64,000 nucleotides of DNA, from NCBI GenBank assembly GCA_039105265.1, contig JAPFFF010000001.1, forward strand, positions 1,736,001-1,800,000. Direction: 5' to 3'. Made by a program: the position numbers and the translations under genes. Under the pieces are notes generated by a model. That model saw only the letters and a list, made by a program, of their open reading frames with translations, did not search any database and was not told the DNA's origin. Of the stretch, positions 1 through 11,289 are shown piece by piece. This stretch comes from Tritrichomonas musculus (taxonomy: Eukaryota > Parabasalia > Tritrichomonadida > Tritrichomonadidae). Numbering within the stretch: position 1 is the stretch's first letter; each line of letters starts with the position of its first letter.

Positions 1-848
1 CAAGTATCGACGATCTTGAAAAGATTGAAAAGATTGGTCGTGGAAGCAGTGGTGAAATATACAAAGTTTTCAAGAAAGAAATCTATGCATTGAAGATCAT
101 GGAAATTGAAGGGAAAAGTTATGACGAATTTCGACAGTTCATCAACGAATATGGCATCATGAGCATTCTTGATCATCCGAACATTCTGAAGACACATGGA
201 ATCTTTCTGAGCAACGAATCGACGCCTCCATCATTTCTCCTTGAATTCTGTCCAACGAATCTTGATAAAGCGATCAAAAACAAACAAATGACGAAAGAAG
301 AAATTGTTTTCACGATCTACCAAATTGCTGAAGGAATGAAATACGTTCATTATCAAAAAGTTATTCATCGTGATTTGAAACCAACGAACATCTTAGTTGC
401 ATCAGATGGAACGATCAAAATCAGTGATTTTGGCATCTCTAAGTTGATGACCGCAGAAGAACAATCGATGACGAAAGGTCTTGGCACACAAAAATTCATG
501 GCCCCAGAAATCATCAATGAAGAAGATTATGATTCAAAAGTTGATGTTTACTCATTTGGAGTTATCGTCTTCTTCATTCTTAGTGGTGGAGAAATGCCAA
601 CCATCAAAATTCGTGACATTTGCTTAGGAAAGAAAGCAGAAATTCCATCTTCATTCACACGATTTGCTAAAGACTTAATCAACGCATGCTGGGAATTCGA
701 TCCAAAAGAACGACCAAGTTTCAGCAAGATTTGTGAAGACATTGAACGAAACGAATTCAAACTTCTTGACTTAAACGACACTGAAATGAAAGAAGTTCAA
801 TTGATGGTTAAGAAACTGAAAGAAAAAATTCCACCATATTCATCTTAA
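1..848 (+). CDS. TKL-like protein kinase, array copy A (5' end outside window)
   Basis: The reading frame is open from base 3 and ends at TAA 846-848, so the gene starts before the window. The internal ATG at 90 is not the start, because the glycine-rich loop and the ALK lysine lie upstream of it. All catalytic landmarks are present: glycine loop (GRGSSG), ALK lysine, HRDLKPTN, DFG and MAPE, so an active Ser/Thr or dual-specificity kinase is expected. It is almost identical to the copies ending at 5184, 17701 and 21734; at the variable site it reads AEGMKYVHYQK. The closest full-length relative in the window is the kinase at 35511-37805. Substrates are unknown. Confidence 0.85.
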   Translation, partial: SIDDLEKIEKIGRGSSGEIYKVFKKEIYALKIMEIEGKSYDEFRQFINEYGIMSILDHPNILKTHGIFLSNESTPPSFLLEFCPTNLDKAIKNKQMTKEEIVFTIYQIAEGMKYVHYQKVIHRDLKPTNILVASDGTIKISDFGISKLMTAEEQSMTKGLGTQKFMAPEIINEEDYDSKVDVYSFGVIVFFILSGGEMPTIKIRDICLGKKAEIPSSFTRFAKDLINACWEFDPKERPSFSKICEDIERNEFKLLDLNDTEMKEVQLMVKKLKEKIPPYSS

Positions 849-969
849 CTTTACTAAACTAACAACAACTTAAATTATTTTTTTTATTTATTTATTTTTG
901 TTTTAAATATAAAGTAAAAAATTTAAATCATAACAAATATTTCAATTTCTTTTTTGAATAATCAATGAC

Positions 970-1407
970 ATACCAGAGAACGAAGCAGCAGCGGGAGCAG
1001 CAGAATACTACAAGAAAGTAGCAGACAAAGGACGAGTTGAAGCGATGTTCAACTACGGCTGGATGCTTTCTCGAGGTGATGGAATTGGAGTGAACAGGCG
1101 AAAAGCAGCGAAGTACTTCAAGAAGGCGGCAGACGAGGGTCTTGTTGAGGCGATGACGCAGTATGGAATCCTTCTGTCTACCGGAGAAGGAATCAGCATG
1201 AACAAGAAGGAGTCAGCGAAGTACTTCGAAATGGCAGCGGAGAAAGGTGACCCAGAAGGAATGACTTATTATGGCAGCGTCCTGTCACGCGGAGACGGAA
1301 TTGCGACAGACAAGAGGGAGGCAGCAAGATACTTCAAAACTGCTGCAGACAAAGGACGCGATGAAGCAAATGACTACTACGAACTCGTTACAAAAGAGAT
1401 AACTTGA
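970..1407 (+). pseudogene. Sel1-repeat fragment A (no start codon)
   Basis: The frame encodes about three and a half Sel1-like (TPR-type, about 36-residue) repeats, with the recurrent pattern AAKYFKKAADEG and YG..LS.G.GI. The frame is closed by a TGA at 955-957 and the first in-frame ATG (1045) lies inside a repeat. The piece therefore looks like the 3' end of a Sel1 protein without its N-terminus. It lies about 120 bp after kinase copy A. This copy and the one at 11750 keep the longer tail ending DYYELVTKEIT; the copies at 5306 and 17822 are cut short. A short gene starting at 1045 is possible but less likely. Confidence 0.6.
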
Positions 1408-2165
1408 TCACTTAATATTCTTCTTATTCTTCCTTTTTCTTTTTACTTTCTCATGTTTTGACCAAAATTTACTAAATTTTTTTTTTTTTTACTTATTTGT
1501 TTTATTTTATTTTTCTTTTAAATTAAAGTTTTAATATTTTTTTTATAATTATTTAAAGCAATGACATCTCAACATGTGATCTAAGCTTGATCAAAGTAGA
1601 GATGAACAGTAGCTTGATATTCTCAAATTTCAGATCGTTTAAATTCATCGAAGATTCTCGTGGAATGGTTAAAAATCATCTGCATAATTTCATGATTGAT
1701 GACATTCAAATGGAAAGACTCCATGTTTCTTATAGACAATTTTTATTTTTTTATTTTTTATTCAATTATTTTCTATTAATTATTTAAAAAGATTTTTAAA
1801 AAGTTAAAAAATAAAATAATTTTGATTAAATAAATAAAGATATGGTGAAATATAGGCCAATATATTTGATAAAAAATTTTGGAAAATATTTTCTAAAAAG
1901 CAAACCAAAAAAACAGTATTCTAACTCATATTTAAATCTAGTAGCAATTTATATCGAATTTTAATATGGTTTCATCAACAATTTTAATGAAATTTTTACG
2001 AAATCTTAAATGAAGTTTTCAATAATATTTCATTTGGTTTCAAAAATCATTTCACGTCATTTCAACTATCTAATAATGAAATTCAACAAATAATATAATG
2101 GAATTCTATTCAAATTTCCATGAAATTCCAATTTTATATGAATATAATTTTCAACAATTTTAAAT
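1408..2165 (+). other. AT-rich array spacer with a short coding-like relic
   Basis: This non-satellite spacer is duplicated almost exactly at 12098-12847. At about 1590-1740 it has a coding-looking stretch (VEMNSSLIFSNFR, later MIDDIQMERL) with no convincing start and no family I recognise. The rest is T-rich and shades into degenerate units of the satellite. Confidence 0.5.
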
Positions 2166-3540
2166 TACATTTCAACAAGTATTTTACAGAATTTCAACAA
2201 ATATTTTATATAATTTCAACAAATATTTTATGAAATTTCAACAAATATTTTATGGAATTTCAACAAATATTTTATAGAATTTCAACAAATACTTTATTAC
2301 ATTTCAACAAATACTTTATTACATTTCGACAAATATTTTATAAAGTTTCATACAATGTTTTATCTAGTTTCTATTCAATTTTCTTAACATCGTTCAAACA
2401 AGAATTTTACGACATTTAAGAGAATATTTTAATATAATTTTAAGAAATATTTCATGACATTTCAACCAAAATTCATGGCATATCAAAATTATTTTTATGA
2501 AATTTCATTTTATATTTTATCCAGTTCCATCAATCATCTCATCAAATTCCATCTTTTTTTTATCTGATTTCAACAAATATTTTATTCAATTTCAACAAAT
2601 ATTTTATAGAATTTCAACAAATATTTTATGCAATTTCAACAAATATTTTATTCAATTTCAACAAATATTTTATGCAATTTCAACAAATATTTTATGCAAT
2701 TTCAACAAATATTTTATTCAATTTCAACAAATATTTTATTACATTTCAACAGATATTTTATAAAATTTCAGCAAATATTATATAAAATTTCAACAAATAT
2801 TTTATTACATTTCAACAAATATTTTATGGAATTTCAACAAATATTTTATTACATTTCAACAAATATTTTATAAAATTTCAACAAATATTTTATGGAATTT
2901 CAACAAATATTTTATGCAATTTCAACAAATATTTTATTCAATTTCAACAAATATTTTATGCAATTTCAACAAATATTTTATTCAATTTCAACAAATATTT
3001 TATGCAATTTCAACAAATATTTTATTCAATTTCAACAAATATTTTATGGAATTTCAACGAATATTTTATGCAATTTCAAAAAATATTTTATGCAATTTCA
3101 ACAAATATTTTATGCAATTTCAAAAAATATTTTATGCAATTTCAACAAATATTTTATACAATTTCAACAAATATTTTATTACATTTCAACAGATATTTTA
3201 TAAAATTTCAGCAAATATTATATAAAATTTCAACAAATATTTTATTACATTTCAACAAATATTTTATACAATTTCAACAAATATTTTATTCAATTTCAAC
3301 AAATATTTTATACAATTTCAACAAATACTTTATGCAATTTCAACAAATATTTTATTCAATTTCAACAAATACTTTATACAATTTCAACAAATATTTTATA
3401 CAATTTCAACAAATATTTTATACAATTTCAACAAATATTTTATACAATTTCAACAAATATTTTATACAATTTCAACAAATATTTTATCTAATTTCAACAA
3501 ATATTTTATGACATTTCAACAAATATTTTATCTAATTTTA
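2166..3540 (+). repeat. 22-bp AT-rich satellite, block 1
   Basis: The unit is 22 bp with core ttcaacaaatattttat plus variable bases (gca, tca, gga, aca, tac). A short block lies at about 2166-2346. A 225-bp non-repetitive spacer follows at 2347-2570, and the main array of about 44 units spans 2571-3535. Because 22 is not a multiple of 3 and the unit has no stop in any plus-strand frame, the array makes overlapping ORFs in all three frames with a 22-residue period. These are not genes. The satellite lies directly upstream of kinase copy B. Confidence 0.92.
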
Positions 3541-4080
3541 ATTGATTTTAATGGAATTTTGACATTTTCTTTAAATAAAATTTCAAAGAATATCTTATGA
3601 CATTTTTCATGCTTATTTAATTACATTCTGACGACAATTTTATAAAATTACTAAATGCTTTTTATTATGTCTCATTCATTACTTTATAAAATTTCAACCA
3701 AATCTAATGGAATTCATTTGAAAGTTTACAAAATTTCTGCTTTTTTTTCCATACCATTTCATCAAACATTTCATTACATTCGAAATAAATTTTTATCGAA
3801 TTTCATAATTTTTTTTATTTAATTTCAACAATTTGTTTATCTGATTTCTTCTATTTTTTATAAAATTTTTTATAAAGATTTTTATGAAATTTCGACAAAC
3901 TTCTTTTGGCATTTCAAAAACATTTTCATAATGTTTTTATAATTTTTTAAATAACATTTGAATTAATGTTTATTTGATTTCAAACAAATTTTTATGTAAT
4001 TTCAACAAATTTTTCAATTTCGTTTGATTTAATATTTTTATAAAATTCAAAACAACATTTCATCATCAACATCACCAGTT
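3541..4080 (+). repeat. degenerate satellite flank upstream of kinase B
   Basis: Scattered decayed units (atttcaaccaaa, atttcgacaaac, atttcaacaattt) show this stretch derives partly from the neighbouring satellite. Near-identical copies lie at 16051-16600 and 19711-20250, each immediately before a kinase copy. No gene is seen. Confidence 0.65.
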
Positions 4081-4206
4081 AAGAATGAATCATCGAAAAC
4101 CATCGAAGAACTTCAAGAAGAAATTTCAAAACAAAGGAAAGAATTTGAATCGCAGCTTGCAAACAAATCCAAAGAATTAGATGAGGAAAGAAGAAAACTT
4201 GAAGAA

Positions 4207-5184
4207 ATGCAGACTCAGATTGAAAGAATGAAGGAAGCTCACACTGAAGAACTCCGAAAACAGAAAGAAGAAAACAAAACGACTCCATCGAATGGATCGA
4301 CTCCAATGAACAAAGGACTTGACATTCTTGATTCATCAAGTATCGACGATCTTGAAAAGATTGAAAAGATTGGTCGTGGAAGCAGTGGTGAAATATACAA
4401 AGTTTTCAAGAAAGAAATCTATGCATTGAAGATCATGGAAATTGAAGGGAAAAGTTATGACGAATTTCGACAGTTCATCAACGAATATGGCATCATGAGC
4501 ATTCTTGATCATCCGAACATTCTGAAGACACATGGAATCTTTCTGAGTAACGAATCGACGCCTCCATCATTTCTCCTTGAATTCTGTCCAACGAATCTTG
4601 ATAAAGCGATCAAAAACAAACGAATGACGAAAGAAGAAATTGTTTTCACGATCTACCAAATTGTTGAAGGAATGAAATACGTTCACTTTCGAAAAGTTAT
4701 TCATCGTGATTTGAAACCAACGAACATCTTAGTTGCATCAGATGGAACGATCAAAATCAGTGATTTTGGCATCTCTAAGTTGATGACCGCCGAAGAACAA
4801 TCGATGACGAAAGGTCTTGGCACACAAAAATTCATGGCGCCAGAAATCATCAATGAAGAAGATTATGATTCAAAAGTTGATGTTTACTCATTTGGAGTTA
4901 TCGTCTTCTTCATTCTTAGTGGTGGAGAAATGCCAACCATCAAAATTCGTGACATTTGCTTAGGAAAGAAAGCAGAAATTCCATCTTCATTCACACGATT
5001 TGCTAAAGACTTAATCAACGCATGCTGGGAATTCGATCCAAAAGAACGACCAAGTTTCAGCAAGATTTGTGAAGACATTGAACGAAACGAATTCAAACTT
5101 CTTGACTTAAACGACACTGAAATGAAAGAAGTTCAATTGATGGTTAAGAAACTGAAAGAAAAAATTCCACCATATTCATCTTAA
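4207..5184 (+). CDS. TKL-like protein kinase, array copy B
   Basis: 325 residues from the first in-frame ATG. Residues 1-35 are a charged helical segment (EEMQ/QTQIERMKEAH type). The kinase domain runs from about 50 to 300, with GRGSSG at 56-61, ALK lysine K75, HRD at 166-168, DFG at 186-188 and MAPE after it, so it is predicted active. The frame stays open upstream to about 4033 and encodes more coiled coil (TIEELQEEISKQRKEF) without any ATG. The annotated start may therefore be internal to a gene whose N-terminus was lost to satellite sequence or lies in an unseen exon. The Sel1 fragment at 5306 follows. Confidence 0.82.
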   Translation: MQTQIERMKEAHTEELRKQKEENKTTPSNGSTPMNKGLDILDSSSIDDLEKIEKIGRGSSGEIYKVFKKEIYALKIMEIEGKSYDEFRQFINEYGIMSILDHPNILKTHGIFLSNESTPPSFLLEFCPTNLDKAIKNKRMTKEEIVFTIYQIVEGMKYVHFRKVIHRDLKPTNILVASDGTIKISDFGISKLMTAEEQSMTKGLGTQKFMAPEIINEEDYDSKVDVYSFGVIVFFILSGGEMPTIKIRDICLGKKAEIPSSFTRFAKDLINACWEFDPKERPSFSKICEDIERNEFKLLDLNDTEMKEVQLMVKKLKEKIPPYSS

Positions 5185-5305
5185 CTTTACTAAACTAACA
5201 ACAACTTAAATTATTTTTTTTATTTATTTATTTTTGTTTTAAATATAAAGTAAAAAATTTAAATCATAACAAATATTTCAATTTCTTTTTTGAATAATCA
5301 ATGAC

Positions 5306-5689
5306 ATACCAGAGAACGAAGCAGCAGCGGGAGCAGCAGAATACTACAAGAAAGTAGCAGACAAAGGACGAGTTGAAGCGATGTTCAACTACGGCTGGAT
5401 GCTTTCTCGAGGTGATGGAATTGGAGTGAACAGGCGAAAAGCAGCGAAGTACTTCAAGAAGGCGGCAGACGAGGGTCTTGTTGAGGCGATGACGCAGTAT
5501 GGAATCCTTCTGTCTACCGGAGAAGGAATCAGCATGAACAAGAAGGAGTCAGCGAAGTACTTCGAAATGGCAGCGGAGAAAGGTGACCCAGAAGGAATGA
5601 CTTATTATGGCAGCGTCCTGTCACGAGGAGACGGAATTGCGACAGACAAGAGGGAGGCAGCAAGATACTTCAATCAAAATTTCAATTAA
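5306..5689 (+). pseudogene. Sel1-repeat fragment B (startless, 3' truncated)
   Basis: Same Sel1 fragment as copy A at 970, but after REAARYF the sequence switches to unrelated AT-rich DNA and stops four residues later (NQNFN tail). Copy C at 17822 has exactly the same breakpoint, so B and C descend from one truncated ancestor. There is no in-frame ATG before the repeats other than the internal one at 5381. Confidence 0.6.
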
Positions 5690-6869
5690 TATTAATCGTA
5701 ATATTTCATATTTTGAAGCTATATTTTAAAGAAATATATCAGAGTTTTTTAATCGTTTAAATGAAAAACGAACATTTTTTTCTTTTAAGGGATAATTTTT
5801 GACCTAAATAATAGAAATATATCTTTATTTGACATTATTTTCCTTAATGGAGAGTTACTGAAACAAATTTTTTTTTTTGCCCTTCTGAAAAAGTGAAAAT
5901 TAAAATGCAGTTATTGCATAAAATATTGTGATTTTTTAGATTTTATTAATAATAATAAATAATAAATTCGTTATAGAAATTAATATAATAATATTTAGTA
6001 ATCTTGATGGAAAAAGCATTGACAATGACGGGCAATGTAAAAAGCTTCTCCTTGTTTTTTTTGAATGGTTGAACCATTGATAATGGTTTTAAACTATCTA
6101 TTACAATATAAACAAAAAATATTTTTTTGGATTTTTCAAAATATTAATTTTTTGCTGAAAAAAACACTGATCAATGTTGGCAAATGATTTTTTGTATTTT
6201 TTTTAACAAAAAATAATACAAATTCATTATTCCGAAAAGAGTTATATATATATGAAGATCTATGAACTATTTTTGTTCTTCCAAAGGATAACATTTATGA
6301 GAAAAAAAATTAACATTCATTATATTTAGTAATTTGTCAAATAGTTTTTTTAGAGTATTAAGTTTAAGCATTGACTTTTTAAATCAAATATGATATATTT
6401 GCAAAATAGAATATATAAAATTCTTCAAATTTCACAAAAATTACATATTTTGGCTTTTCTTTTAAGAAACTATAAAATAAATGAATTATTTACGAATTTA
6501 GTTGATAGAACATCTTTAAATCATTGATAATTATTCTCTTTTTTAATAATATTTCCTAAAGACCTACACTATTTAAATGGGGCTCGACAATCAAGTTTTG
6601 TTAATGCTTCATATATTTTCCATTGCCCTTTATATAAATATATCCAGTTACTAAATTAAAAATTAAGTGTATAACAGCATTTTTATACAAAACCCTGTTT
6701 TCTATTTGCTTATTGAAATTCTTTTTAGGACCACTCATTTACACTCAGAAAAATTCTTAATTATTTCTATATAACCTTATTAAAAATTCAATTGGTTTTG
6801 AATAAATGAAATAATATAAAAACATCTCAATTTAAATGCCATATAAAATAATTGATAAGAAAAGGATAA
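5690..6869 (+). other. AT-rich spacer; first 700 bp duplicated
   Basis: Bases 5690 to about 6385 match 18200-18895 almost base for base. Beyond that the two copies diverge: this one continues into unique DNA and the other into satellite. A small perfect inverted motif (aatggttgaaccatt) is near 6065. No gene or RNA is recognised. Confidence 0.6.
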
Positions 6870-8723
6870 ATGAACAAAAAAGAGAATAGCAGAAATAGTA
6901 TCATTGATGACGTTTCACCAAAATCATTAAATATTAATGATTTCATATTGCAGAAACAAATTGGAAATGGATCGTTTGCAAAAGTTTATAAAATCAAAGA
7001 AAAAATTACAGGAATAATCTTTGCTGCTAAAATTATAAATCAAAAGTTGGAAAACGATGATGATCCTTTTTTCATTAATATAAGAAGAGAAGTCAATATT
7101 ATTTCAAAATTAAGTCATCCAGCGATTTTAAAATTTTATGGATATAGCCCAATTAACTTCAAAAACAAGCCAAAGCCAGTTATTATTACCGATTTTGCGA
7201 CCAATGATTCTTTAAAAAATTTAATTCAATTGGAAAGAAATAATCCAATCAACCAAAAACTCAATCCTACTCGTAAGCTTATTATCATTTATGGAATTGC
7301 ATCAGCAATGTCATATTTACATTCTCATAATACTTTACATTGTGATTTAAAGCCAGATAATATCTTATTAGATGACTTTTTGTACCCAAAAATTGCAGAT
7401 TTTGGTTTATCAAAGATTACTCATTTGAACAAAAATAGTATGACAATTAAATCTGCAGAAGATATCAAAGGAACACCAATTTACATGGCACCTGAAATTT
7501 TGTACAAAAAAGAATACACAAAGGCTGTAGATGTTTATGCTTTTGGAATAATTGTATATGAAATTATTACATTGGATGAGCCATTTTCTAATTTGCCTTT
7601 TTTCTCCATTTTTTATCAGGTAAGTAAAGGTAATCGCCCTGATTTCAAAAAGCCAATTCAGCCAGCTTATCGAGTTCTTATTGAGGATTGCTGGGCACAA
7701 GATCAAAATAAACGGCCTACATTTGATCAAATATTATTTAGATTAACGAATGATGAAGACTTCATTTCAGAAGGAGTCGAGAAAGAAACTTTTCTTAAAT
7801 TCATTGAGTATATTGAAGGGAGCGAAATATCATTTGATAAATCAGCAAAAATTGATCTTAATGACAATCATTTTGATATTCTATACAAATTCATTTCACA
7901 AAAAAATGGTTTTCAAATCAACAGTAATTTTTATTCAAAGATTTTTCCTTATAAAGAATACATTAATTTAAGGAAAGAATGCAAAGATTTAGTAGAAGAA
8001 GCAGAAAACGATCCAAATAAACAATTTATTATTGCACAACATTTAATTGAAGGCCAAGAAAAATTTCCACGAAATGTTCAACTTGGCATTAAATATTTAA
8101 AATTATCAATGAAATCAGGAGTTAAAAATTCAGCTGTCTATTATTGCAAAATGTTAATCAAAGGGAATGAGATACCAACAAATCTTCAAAAAGTAAGAAA
8201 AGTTATTGATAATCTATTAAATAAGCAACAAGATTTGTATCTGTATTTATATGGAAAACTTTATAAAAAAGAGAAAAGTTATGATAAATCTAAAAAATGT
8301 TTTGAAAAATCAATTCAATTGGGAAATGTTGATTCAATTCATGAAATAGCAAAAATGATGTTTAAAGGGGAAGGATTCCCAGTTGATAAATTGAATGCTA
8401 TTCAATATTATAAAATGGCTATTGAAAAAGAATGTATTAAATCAATGTATAAATATGGAATGTTACTAATAAAAAGTGAGAAAGATGATATGAAGAATGA
8501 AGGAATCAGATATATTAAATGTGCCGCAGATAAAGGATATTCAAAAGCTATGTATGAATATTCAATGATTCTAAAAGAAAGCCAAGAAAATGAACTTAAT
8601 AAACAGGAAATGATTAAATATTTGAAGAAGGCAGCAGATCAAGGCAATGCTGATGCAATCTATGAATACAGTTCAATATTATCTACCTATAGAAAAGAAG
8701 ATATATTGATATTAAATATTTGA
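6870..8723 (+). CDS. protein kinase-Sel1 fusion, 5' half of a frameshifted gene
   Basis: 617 residues. The kinase domain spans about 24-300: glycine loop GNGSFA from G32, AAK lysine K54, catalytic loop HCDLKPDN at 157-164 (HRD with Arg to Cys, catalytic Asp kept), DFG at 177-179, MAPE. A linker and Sel1 repeats follow from about residue 380. The frame ends abruptly inside a Sel1 repeat after YRKED, while the Sel1 homology continues without a gap in another frame from about 8693. The gene is thus interrupted by a frameshift, and a second lesion lies near its 3' end. No clear initiator motif is seen next to the ATG. It is either a recent pseudogene or an assembly error; kinase activity of the truncated product would still be possible. 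Confidence 0.8.
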   Translation: MNKKENSRNSIIDDVSPKSLNINDFILQKQIGNGSFAKVYKIKEKITGIIFAAKIINQKLENDDDPFFINIRREVNIISKLSHPAILKFYGYSPINFKNKPKPVIITDFATNDSLKNLIQLERNNPINQKLNPTRKLIIIYGIASAMSYLHSHNTLHCDLKPDNILLDDFLYPKIADFGLSKITHLNKNSMTIKSAEDIKGTPIYMAPEILYKKEYTKAVDVYAFGIIVYEIITLDEPFSNLPFFSIFYQVSKGNRPDFKKPIQPAYRVLIEDCWAQDQNKRPTFDQILFRLTNDEDFISEGVEKETFLKFIEYIEGSEISFDKSAKIDLNDNHFDILYKFISQKNGFQINSNFYSKIFPYKEYINLRKECKDLVEEAENDPNKQFIIAQHLIEGQEKFPRNVQLGIKYLKLSMKSGVKNSAVYYCKMLIKGNEIPTNLQKVRKVIDNLLNKQQDLYLYLYGKLYKKEKSYDKSKKCFEKSIQLGNVDSIHEIAKMMFKGEGFPVDKLNAIQYYKMAIEKECIKSMYKYGMLLIKSEKDDMKNEGIRYIKCAADKGYSKAMYEYSMILKESQENELNKQEMIKYLKKAADQGNADAIYEYSSILSTYRKEDILILNI

Positions 8724-10642
8724 TTGGATTAATAAAAATATCATGTGGTAAAGGGCATATTAAATCAATGAGTCTTTATGGACAAATAATTATAGAGAAA
8801 GAGTTGATTCATGTTAGTTTTAAAGAAGCTCTTAAATATGTTAAAATTGCTGTTAAACAACATGATAGAAGAGGGATGGCTTTATATGGTTTTATGCATA
8901 TTAATGGATATGCTGTTCCAATTAACATTGAGAAAGCAATCAAATATTTAAAAAAAGCAATTGATTTAAAAGACTCATTAGCAATGAGAATTTATGCATT
9001 AATGCTTTATCAAGGCGAATGTATTACTGTTGACATGAAAGAGGCCATAAAGTACTTTAAAATGGCAATTGATGAAGGAGATTGTATTTCAATGAATAAT
9101 TATGCTACCATGTTATTAAATGGAGAAGGAGTTGAAGCAAATTCAAAAGAAGCATTGAAATATTTTAAATTGGCAATGGATAAAGGAAATGATGAAGCTA
9201 GGATAAATTATGCAAATTTATTATATGAAGGGACTTTGGTTCCAGAAAATAAAGAAGAAGCAGTTAAGAGTTTTAAATTGTTAATTGATAAAGGTAATAC
9301 AGATGCAATGAATATGTATGCTATTATATTAATTAAAGGATATGGTGTTCCTATTGATGTAGATGAATCTGTTCGATTATTCAAATTAGCAATTGATGGA
9401 GGCAATACATATGCGATGATGAATTATGCTAATTTTTTAGAATATGGTATCGGGGTTCATATTGATACGATGGGAGCACTTAAATATTATAAAATGGCGG
9501 CAGATCAGGGAGAAGTTATAGCAATGAATAATTATGCAAAGATATTAATGAATAATGGTCCTATTTATGCTTGTATTGGCAAAGCAGAAAAATATTTTAA
9601 AATGGCAATTGATAAAGGTTGTTCTAAAGCAATGCTCAATTATGCTTTTATGTTAGAAAAAGGAATTGGTGTACCTGTAAATTTAATGGAAGCTTTAAAA
9701 TATTACAAAATGTCTGCAGATAGAGGAGATGAAATGGGAATGAATAGTTATGCTCAAATGATTTTGGAATATGAAGAATTTCATGAATATAGAAATGATG
9801 TTGAAAAATATTTGAAAATATCAATTGATAAAGGATGTACTGAAGCAATGGTTAACTATGCTTATATTTTAGAAAAAGGCATCATTGTTCCTGCCAATAT
9901 GAATGAATCACTTAAATATTTAAAAATGGCTGCAGATAATGATGATGTCAAAGCAATGATCATATATGGTGATAAATATAGAAAAGGAATTGGAGTTGAT
10001 ATTGATTATAGCATAGCTATTAAATATTATCAAATGGCTATTGATAAAGGAAGTGATGAAGCTATGTATAACATGGCTTTCATGCTGTTGAATGGTGAAG
10101 GAATTGAATGCAATTTAGAAGAAGCAATTAAATACTTCAAAATATCAGCAAATAAAGGGAATGCTGAAGCTCTGTATTGTTGTGGATATTTCTCTTTTAG
10201 CGGATTTGGAATGCCATTGGACAAAGAAGAAGCTGCGAAATATTTTAAAATGGCAATTGATAAAGGGGAAACTTGTTCAATGAATTTTTATGCTCAAATG
10301 TTAATTGTAGGCGATGGAATTCAAGAAAATGTTGAAGAAGCTGTTAAATATTTTAAAATGGCAATAGATAGTGGAAACGTGGATGCAATGAACTGTTTTG
10401 CTAATGTTTTAAAAAATGGAGTTGGTGTTCCAGTTGATAAACTAGAAGCTATTAAATATTTTAAAATGGCTGTTGATAAAGGTTCTCCTGAGGCAATGTA
10501 TGATTATGCAAATATGCTAAATAATGATGATGATATAGAAAATAATAAAGAAGAAGCACTTAAATATTAAAAAATGGCAGCTGATCTTGGTGATCAAAGA
10601 GCAATTAAAGAGCTCAATTGCTCAGATCAAAAAGAAGATTAA
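8693..10642 (+). pseudogene. Sel1-repeat 3' half of the broken kinase-Sel1 gene
   Basis: About 640 codons of tandem Sel1 repeats (roughly 17 units; typical IKYFKMAIDKG and A..YA..L..G.G). There is no ATG at the start: the frame opens after a TAG at 8690, and the first ATG is 8768 inside a repeat. It joins the upstream kinase-Sel1 frame around 8690-8711. A TAA at 10568-10570 falls where an aromatic or Leu codon is expected in the KY-x-KMA motif. The same frame then continues with KMAADLGDQRA for 23 codons to a TAA at 10640-10642. The gene therefore carries one frameshift and one nonsense codon. Confidence 0.72.
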
Positions 10643-10820
10643 TTTTTAAATTAATTGATACAAAAGGAAAATGTGAAACTCTTCGACCATAAAAATTAAT
10701 TTATACATAGCCTTTTTAAATATTTATTCATAACATATGCAATTTAATAATTATTTTTGAACAAATGATAAAAGCATTAATGGGTTGAAAACAAAGATAA
10801 TTTTAATTCAAAAAAATTGA
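10643..10820 (+). other. short AT-rich spacer
   Basis: No gene or structured motif is seen. It runs from the end of the broken Sel1 gene to the target duplication of the next element. Confidence 0.5.
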
Positions 10821-10829
10821 ATGAAAAAC

Positions 10830-11289
10830 TAGGCTTGTTATTCTGATATCAATTATCAGGTTTGGCACTTTTTTTAACTCAGATAATCGATATTAAAATT
10901 TTATCTATTGTAGATTTTAATTGATGAATTCGATTATCAAGTATGAAATGTGATACAAAAAAAAAATATTTTTGTGATATCGAATCTTGATTAATCGAAA
11001 TTAATACCTGAAAAAACCATTGAAAATAGTATTTTAATGGCATAAAATAAATACATTCAAAATTATTATGTAAAAGAATCAGCTTTTATAAAATTTTATA
11101 ACGGATATGTGAAGTAATCTGTTTAAAAAGTTTACAAAATTTTGATACGTTAAAAAATTTTCAATATTGAAAATCGATCTTTTATTTTTATTCATTATTG
11201 ATATCAGAGATAAAACCTTTGATTTGATATTGATATCAGAAAAATGGATCAATTATCGATATCGAAAATCGAGACTTAACAAGCCTACT
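10830..11289. mobile_element. 460-bp non-autonomous inverted-repeat DNA transposon
   Basis: The left tip reads taggcttgtta (10830-10840) and the right side carries its reverse complement taacaagccta (11277-11287). The element is flanked by the 9-bp direct repeat atgaaaaac at 10821-10829 and 11290-11298. The interior is rich in GATATC and ATCGAT motifs and has no credible ORF. A related end in inverted orientation lies at 57600-57680. A 9-bp target duplication is typical of Mutator-like elements; hAT (8 bp) is the alternative. Confidence 0.65.

Noticed and set aside
2497-3511. ORFs of 66-169 codons in the satellite blocks (also 13697-14537)
   Set aside because: They are by-products of a 22-bp unit lacking stops in all forward frames; composition and 22-residue period follow the DNA repeat, and there is no start context.
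2166-3540. CRISPR array
   Set aside because: Units are contiguous with no unique spacers, and the genome is eukaryotic.
8720-8767. Independent Sel1 gene starting with TTG at 8720
   Set aside because: Sel1 homology continues directly from the preceding frame; this is a frameshifted continuation, not a new gene.
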